From Siphonodentalium dalli (lineage: Eukaryota; Mollusca; Scaphopoda; Gadilida; Siphonodentaliidae), in assembly GCA_032622095.1 (NCBI GenBank), contig CP136062.1:11747710-11811709 (forward strand): 64,000 nt of DNA, in the 5' to 3' direction. Below are positions 58,001 to 64,000 of the stretch, piece by piece (positions within the stretch are counted from its first letter, which is position 1; every line of letters begins with the position of its first letter). The notes under the pieces are model-generated. The model saw only the letters and a program-made list of their open reading frames with translations, made no database searches and was not told the origin of the DNA. Both the position numbers and the translations under genes were made by a program.

Positions 58001-61000
58001 GAAGTAAATTATATCTCATACACCAGTATGCCTATACCCAGGGAGAAGTAAATTATATCTCATATACCAGTATGTCTATATCCAGGGAGAAGTAAATTAT
58101 ATCTCATACACCAGTATGCCTATATCCAGGGAGAAGTAAATTATATCTCATATACCAGTATGCCTATATCCAGGGAGAAGTAAATTATATCTCATACACC
58201 AGTATGCCTATATCCAGGGAGAAGTAAATTATATCTCATACACCAGTATGTCTATATCCAGGGAGAAGTAAATTATATCTCATACACCAGTATGTCTATA
58301 TCCAGGGAGAAGTAAATTATATCTCATACACCAGTATGCCTATACCCAGAGAGAAGTAAATTATATCTCATACACCAGTATGTCTATATCCAGGAAGAAG
58401 TAAATTATATCTCATACACCAGTATGCCTATATCCAGGGAGAAGTAAATTATATCTCATACACCAGTATGCCTATACCCCAGGGAGAAGTAAATTATATC
58501 TCATACACCAGTATGCCTATACCCCAGGGAGAAGTAAATTATATCTCATACACCAGTATGTCTATATCCAGGAAGAAGTAAATTATATCTCATATACCAG
58601 TATGTCTATACCCAGGGAGAAGTAAATTATATCTCATATACCAGTATGTCTATATCCAGGGAGAAGTAAATTATATCTCATACACCAGTATGTCTATACC
58701 CAGGGAGAAGTAAATTATATCTCATACACCAGTATGTCTATATCCAGGGAGAAGTAAATTATATCTCATATACCAGTATGCCTATATACAGGGAGAAGTA
58801 AATTATCTCTCATACACCAGTATGTCTATATCCAGGGAGAAGTAAATTATATCTCATACACCAGTATGTCTATACCCAGGGAGAAGTAAATTATATCTCA
58901 TACACCAGTATGTCTATATCCAGGGAGAAGTAAATTATATCTCATACACCAGTATGGCCTATATCCCAGGGAGAAGTAAATTATATCTCATATACCAGTA
59001 TGTCTATACCCAGGGAGAAGTAAATTATATCTCATACACCAGTATGTCTATACCCAGGGAGAAGTAAATTATATCTCATACACCAGTATGTCTATATCCA
59101 GGGAGAAGTAAATTATATCTCATACACCAGTATGTCTATACCCAGGGAGAAGTAAATTATATCTCATACACCAGTATGTCTATACCCAGGGAGAAGTAAA
59201 TTATATCTCATACACCAGTATGTCTATATCCAGGGAGAAGTAAATTATATCTCATACACCAGTATGTCTATACCCAGGGAGAAGTAAATTATATCTCATA
59301 CACCAGTATGGCCTATATCCAGGGAGAAGTAAATTATATCTCATACACCAGTATGCCTATACCCCGGGAGAAGTAAATTATATCTCATATACCAGTATGT
59401 CTGTATCCAGGGAGAAGTGAATTATATCTCATACACCAGTATGTCTATATCCAGGGAGAAGTAAATTATATCTCATACACCAGTATGTCTATATCCAGGG
59501 AGAAGTAAATTATATCTCATATACCAGTATGTCTATATCCAGGGAGAAGTAAATTATATCTCATACACCAGTATGTCTATACCCCAGGGAGAAGTAAATT
59601 ATATCTCATACACCAGTATGTCTATATCCAGGGAGAAGTAAATTATATCTCATACACCAGTATGTCTATATCCAGGGAGAAGTAAATTATATCTCATATA
59701 CCAGTATGTCTATATCCAGGGAGAAGTAAATTATATCTCATATACCAGTATGCCTATATCCAGGGAGAAGTAAATTATATCTCATACACCAGTATGGCCT
59801 ATATCCAAGGAGAAGTAAATTATATCTCATACACCAGTATGCCTATACCCAGGGAGAAGTGAATTATATCTCATATACCAGTATGCCTATATCCCAGGGA
59901 GAAGTAAATTATATCTCACACACCAGTATGTCTATATCCAGGGAGAAGTAAATTATATCTCATACACCAGTATACCTATATCCCAGGGAGAAGTAAATTA
60001 TATCTCATACACCAGTATGTCTATATCCAAGGAGAAGTAAATTATATCTCATACACCAGTATGTCTATACCCAGGGAGAAGTAAATTATATCTCATACAC
60101 CAGTATGTCTATATCCCAGGGAGAAGTAAATTATATCTCATACACCAGTATGTCTATATCCAAGGAGAAGTAAATTATATCTCATACACCAGTATGTCTA
60201 TACCCAGGGAGAAGTAAATTATATCTCATACACCAGTATGTCTATATCCCAGGGAGAAGTAAATTATATCTCATATACCAGTATGTCTATATCCAGGGAG
60301 AAGTAAATTATATCTCATACACCAGTATGTCTATATCCAGGGAGAAGTAAATTATATCTCATACACCAGTATGTCTATATCCAGGGAGAAGTAAATTATA
60401 TCTCATACACCAGTATGTCTATATCCAGGGAGAAGTAAATTATATCTCATACACCAGTATGTCTATATCCCAGGGAGAAGTAAATTATATCTCATATACC
60501 AGTATGTCTATATCCCAGGGAGAAGTAAATTATATCTCATACACCAGTATGTCTATATCCCAGGGAGAAGTAAATTATATCTCATATACCAGTATGTCTA
60601 TATCCCAGGGAGAAGTAAATTATATCTCATACACCAGTATGTCTATATCCCAGGGAGAAGTAAATTATATCTCATATACCAGTATGTCTATATCCCAGGG
60701 AGAAGTAAATTATATCTCATACACCAGTATGTCTATATCCAGGGAGAAGTAAATTATATCTCATACACCAGTATGTCTATATCCCAGGGAGAAGTAAATT
60801 ATATCTCATATACCAGTATGTCTATATCCCAGGGAGAAGTAAATTATATCTCATACACCAGTATGTCTATATCCCAGGGAGAAGTAAATTATATCTCATA
60901 CACCAGTATGTCTATATCCAGGGAGAAGTAAATTATATCTCATACACCAGTATGTCTATATCCAGGGAGAAGTAAATTATATCTCATACACCAGTATGCC

Positions 61001-61350
61001 TATATCCAGGGAGAAGTAAATTATATCTCATATACCAGTATGTCTATATCCCAGGGAGTAGTAAATTATATCTCATACACCAGTATGTCTATACCCAGGG
61101 AGTAGTAAATTATATCTCATACACCAGTATGCCTATATCCAGGGAGAAGTAAATTATATCTCATACACCAGTATGTCTATATCCAGGGAGAAGTAAATTA
61201 TATCTCATACACCAGTATGTCTATATCCAGGGAGAAGTAAATTATATCTCATACACCAGTATGCCTATATCCAGGGAGAAGTAAATTATATCTCATACAC
61301 CAGTATACCTATATCCAGGGAGAAGTAAATTATATCTCATATACCAGTAT

Positions 61351-64000
61351 GGGCTATATCCAGGGAGAAGTAAATTATATCTCATACACCAGTATGGCCT
61401 ATATCCAGGGAGAAGTAAATTATATCTCATATACCTGTATGTCTATATCCAGGGAGAAGTAAATTATATCTCATACACCAGTATGTCTATATCCAGGGAG
61501 AAGTAAATTATATCTCATACACCAGTATGTCTATATCCAGGGAGAAGTAAATTATATCTCATACACCAGTATGTCTATATCCAGGGAGAAGTAAATTATA
61601 TCTCATACACCAGTATGTCTATATCCAGGGAGAAGTAAATTATATCTCGTACACCAGTATGCCTATATCCAGGGAGAAGTAAATTATATCTCGTACACCA
61701 GTATGCCTATATCCAGGGAGAAGTAAATTATATCTCATACACCAGTATGTCTATATCCAGGGAGAAGTAAATTATATCTCATACACCAGTATGTCTATAT
61801 CCAGGGAGAAGTAAATTATATCTCGTACACCAGTATGCCTATATCCAGGGAGAAGTAAATTATATCTCATACACCAGTATGTCTATATCCAGGGAGAAGT
61901 AAATTATATCTCATACACCAGTATGTCTATATCCAGGGAGAAGTAAATTATATCTCATACACCAGTATGCCTATATCCAGGGAGAAGTAAATTATATCTC
62001 ATACACCAGTATGCCTATATCCAGGGAGAAGTAAATTATATCTCATACACCAGTATGTCTATATCCAGGGAGAAGTAAATTATCTCTCATACACCAGTAT
62101 GTCTATACCCAGGGAGAAGTAAATTATATCTCATACACCAGTATGTCTATACCCAGGGAGAAGTAAATTATATCTCATACACCAGTATACCTATATCCAT
62201 GGAGAAGTAAATTATATCTCATACACCAGTATGTCTATATCCAGGGAGAAGTAAATTATATCTCATACACCAGTATGCCTATATCCATGGAGAAGTAAAT
62301 TATATCTCATTCACCAGTATGTCTATATCCAGGGAGAAGTAAATTATATCTCATATACCAGTATGGCCTATATCCCAGGGAGAAGTAAATTATATCTCAT
62401 ATACCAGTATGGCCTATATCCAGAGAGAAGTAAATTATATCTCATACACCAGTATGTCTATATCCAGGGAGAAGTAAATTATATCTCATATACCAGTATG
62501 TCTATATCCAGGGAGAAGTAAATTATATCTCATACACCAGTATGTCTATATCCAGGGAGAAGTAAATTATATCTCATATACCAGTATGGCCTATACCCAG
62601 GGAGAAGTAAATTATATCTCATACACCAGTATGTCTATATCCAGGGAGAAGTAAATTATATCTCATATACCAGTATGGGCTATATCCAGGGAGAAGTAAA
62701 TTATATCTCATACACCAGTATGGCCTATATCCAGGGAGAAGTAAATTATATCTCATATACCAGTATGTCTATATCCAGGGAGAAGTAAATTATATCTCAT
62801 ACACCAGTATGTCTATATCCAGGGAGAAGTAAATTATATCTCATACACCAGTATGTCTATATCCAGGGAGAAGTAAATTATATCTCATACACCAGTATGT
62901 CTATATCCAGGGAGAAGTAAATTATATCTCATACACCAGTATGTCTATATCCAGGGAGAAGTAAATTATATCTCGTACACCAGTATGCCTATATCCAGGG
63001 AGAAGTAAATTATATCTCATACACCAGTATGTCTATATCCAGGGAGAAGTAAATTATATCTCATATACCAGTATGGGCTATATCCCAGGGAGAAGTAAAT
63101 TATATCTCATACACCAGTATGTCTATATCCAAGGAGAAGTAAATTATATCTCATACACCAGTATGTCTATATCCAGGGAGAAGTAAATTATATCTCATAT
63201 ACCAGTATGGGCTATATCCAGGGAGAAGTAAATTATATCTCATACACCAGTATGGCCTATATCCAGGGAGAAGTAAATTATATCTCATATACCAGTATGT
63301 CTATATCCAGGGAGAAGTAAATTATATCTCATACACCAGTATGTCTATATCCAGGGAGAAGTAAATTATATCTCATACACCAGTATGTCTATATCCAGGG
63401 AGAAGTAAATTATATCTCATACACCAGTATGTCTATATCCAGGGAGAAGTAAATTATATCTCATACACCAGTATGTCTATATCCAGGGAGAAGTAAATTA
63501 TATCTCGTACACCAGTATGCCTATATCCAGGGAGAAGTAAATTATATCTCGTACACCAGTATGCCTATATCCAGGGAGAAGTAAATTATATCTCATACAC
63601 CAGTATGTCTATATCCAGGGAGAAGTAAATTATATCTCATACACCAGTATGTCTATATCCAGGGAGAAGTAAATTATATCTCGTACACCAGTATGCCTAT
63701 ATCCAGGGAGAAGTAAATTATATCTCATACACCAGTATGTCTATATCCAGGGAGAAGTAAATTATATCTCATACACCAGTATGTCTATATCCAGGGAGAA
63801 GTAAATTATATCTCATACACCAGTATGCCTATATCCAGGGAGAAGTAAATTATATCTCATACACCAGTATGCCTATACCCAGAGAGAAGTAAATTATATC
63901 TCATACACCAGTATGCATATATCCCAGGGAGAAGTAAATTATATCTCATACACCAGTATGCCTATATCCAGGGAGAAGTAAATTATATCTCATACACCAG
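61351..64000. repeat. Higher-order duplication in the minisatellite, 1858-bp offset
   Basis: The series GGGC, GGCC, five GTCT units, two CGTACACC units and so on, starting at 61351, is repeated in the same order from 63209 (42 units later). A partial copy starts at 62677. Confidence 0.8.

Larger units (their letters stand above)
52620..64000. repeat. 44/45-bp minisatellite, >11.3 kb, about 257 copies, truncated by the window end
   Basis: The consensus is AGGGAGAAGTAAATTATATC + TCATACACCAGTATGTCTAT + ATCC (44 bp). Common length variants add one base (CCCAGGG, ATGGCC). Substitution variants (ATATACC, CTCTCAT, TCGTACAC, GCCTAT, GTCTAT, GGGCTAT) mark sub-blocks. Plus-strand frames such as 60459-60752 arise where 45-bp variants occur in a row. 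It lies in SF3A1 intron 2. Confidence 0.97.

Overview
This is AT-rich metazoan nuclear DNA, most likely from a mollusc and probably a bivalve. Genes are sparse, exons are short, and introns are long and full of miniature inverted-repeat transposons and minisatellites. Several elements join a terminal hairpin, a (CCGT)n or (ACGG)n run and ~165-bp internal repeats, which resembles the 'pearl'/BIV160 elements described from bivalves. The taxonomic call is an inference from repeat style and exon-level protein similarity.

Only three protein-coding genes can be supported. (1) The 3' part of INTS12 (Integrator subunit 12) on the plus strand, with exons at 415-507, 3732-3881 and 7738-7962. All junctions are phase 0, and the gene begins before the window. 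(2) MTCH2 (mitochondrial carrier homolog 2) on the minus strand, 13508-14389, as one uninterrupted 293-codon frame. It converges on INTS12. (3) The 5' end of SF3A1 (U2 snRNP splicing factor 3A subunit 1) on the plus strand. Exon 1 is at 16968-17082 and exon 2 at 50802-50966, joined by a 33.7-kb phase-1 intron. SF3A1 is divergent from MTCH2, and the rest of it lies beyond the window. No other coding gene is convincing.

Layout. 1-8225: INTS12 exons; the introns carry TTAA- and TA-flanked foldback elements. The terminal coding segment is followed by decaying tandem copies of itself. 8226-13500: a 45-bp minisatellite (8480-10410), a minus-strand promoter-like block leading into a hammerhead-ribozyme-like motif (10680-10830), a GTAGACCGCC array and a pearl-like element. 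13500-17082: MTCH2, a possible divergent non-coding RNA, and SF3A1 exon 1. 17083-50801: SF3A1 intron 1, with two Harbinger-like or other TIR elements, a 3044-bp segment in three nearly identical tandem copies ending inside a hAT terminal repeat, four hAT or hAT-like elements with 8-bp target duplications, piggyBac-like TTAA elements, and a 46-bp minisatellite. 50802-64000: SF3A1 exon 2, whose 5' splice-site region has been amplified into a 24-bp tandem array split by a TTA-flanked transposon. After it comes a 44/45-bp minisatellite of more than 11.3 kb that runs off the window.

The three genes serve separate housekeeping functions (snRNA and transcript 3'-end processing, outer mitochondrial membrane insertion, and pre-mRNA splicing), and nothing suggests they work as a unit. 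The points most worth following up are the decoy splice-donor array in a splicing-factor gene, the promoter/hammerhead-like block, and the tandem triplication whose breakpoint lies in a hAT end.
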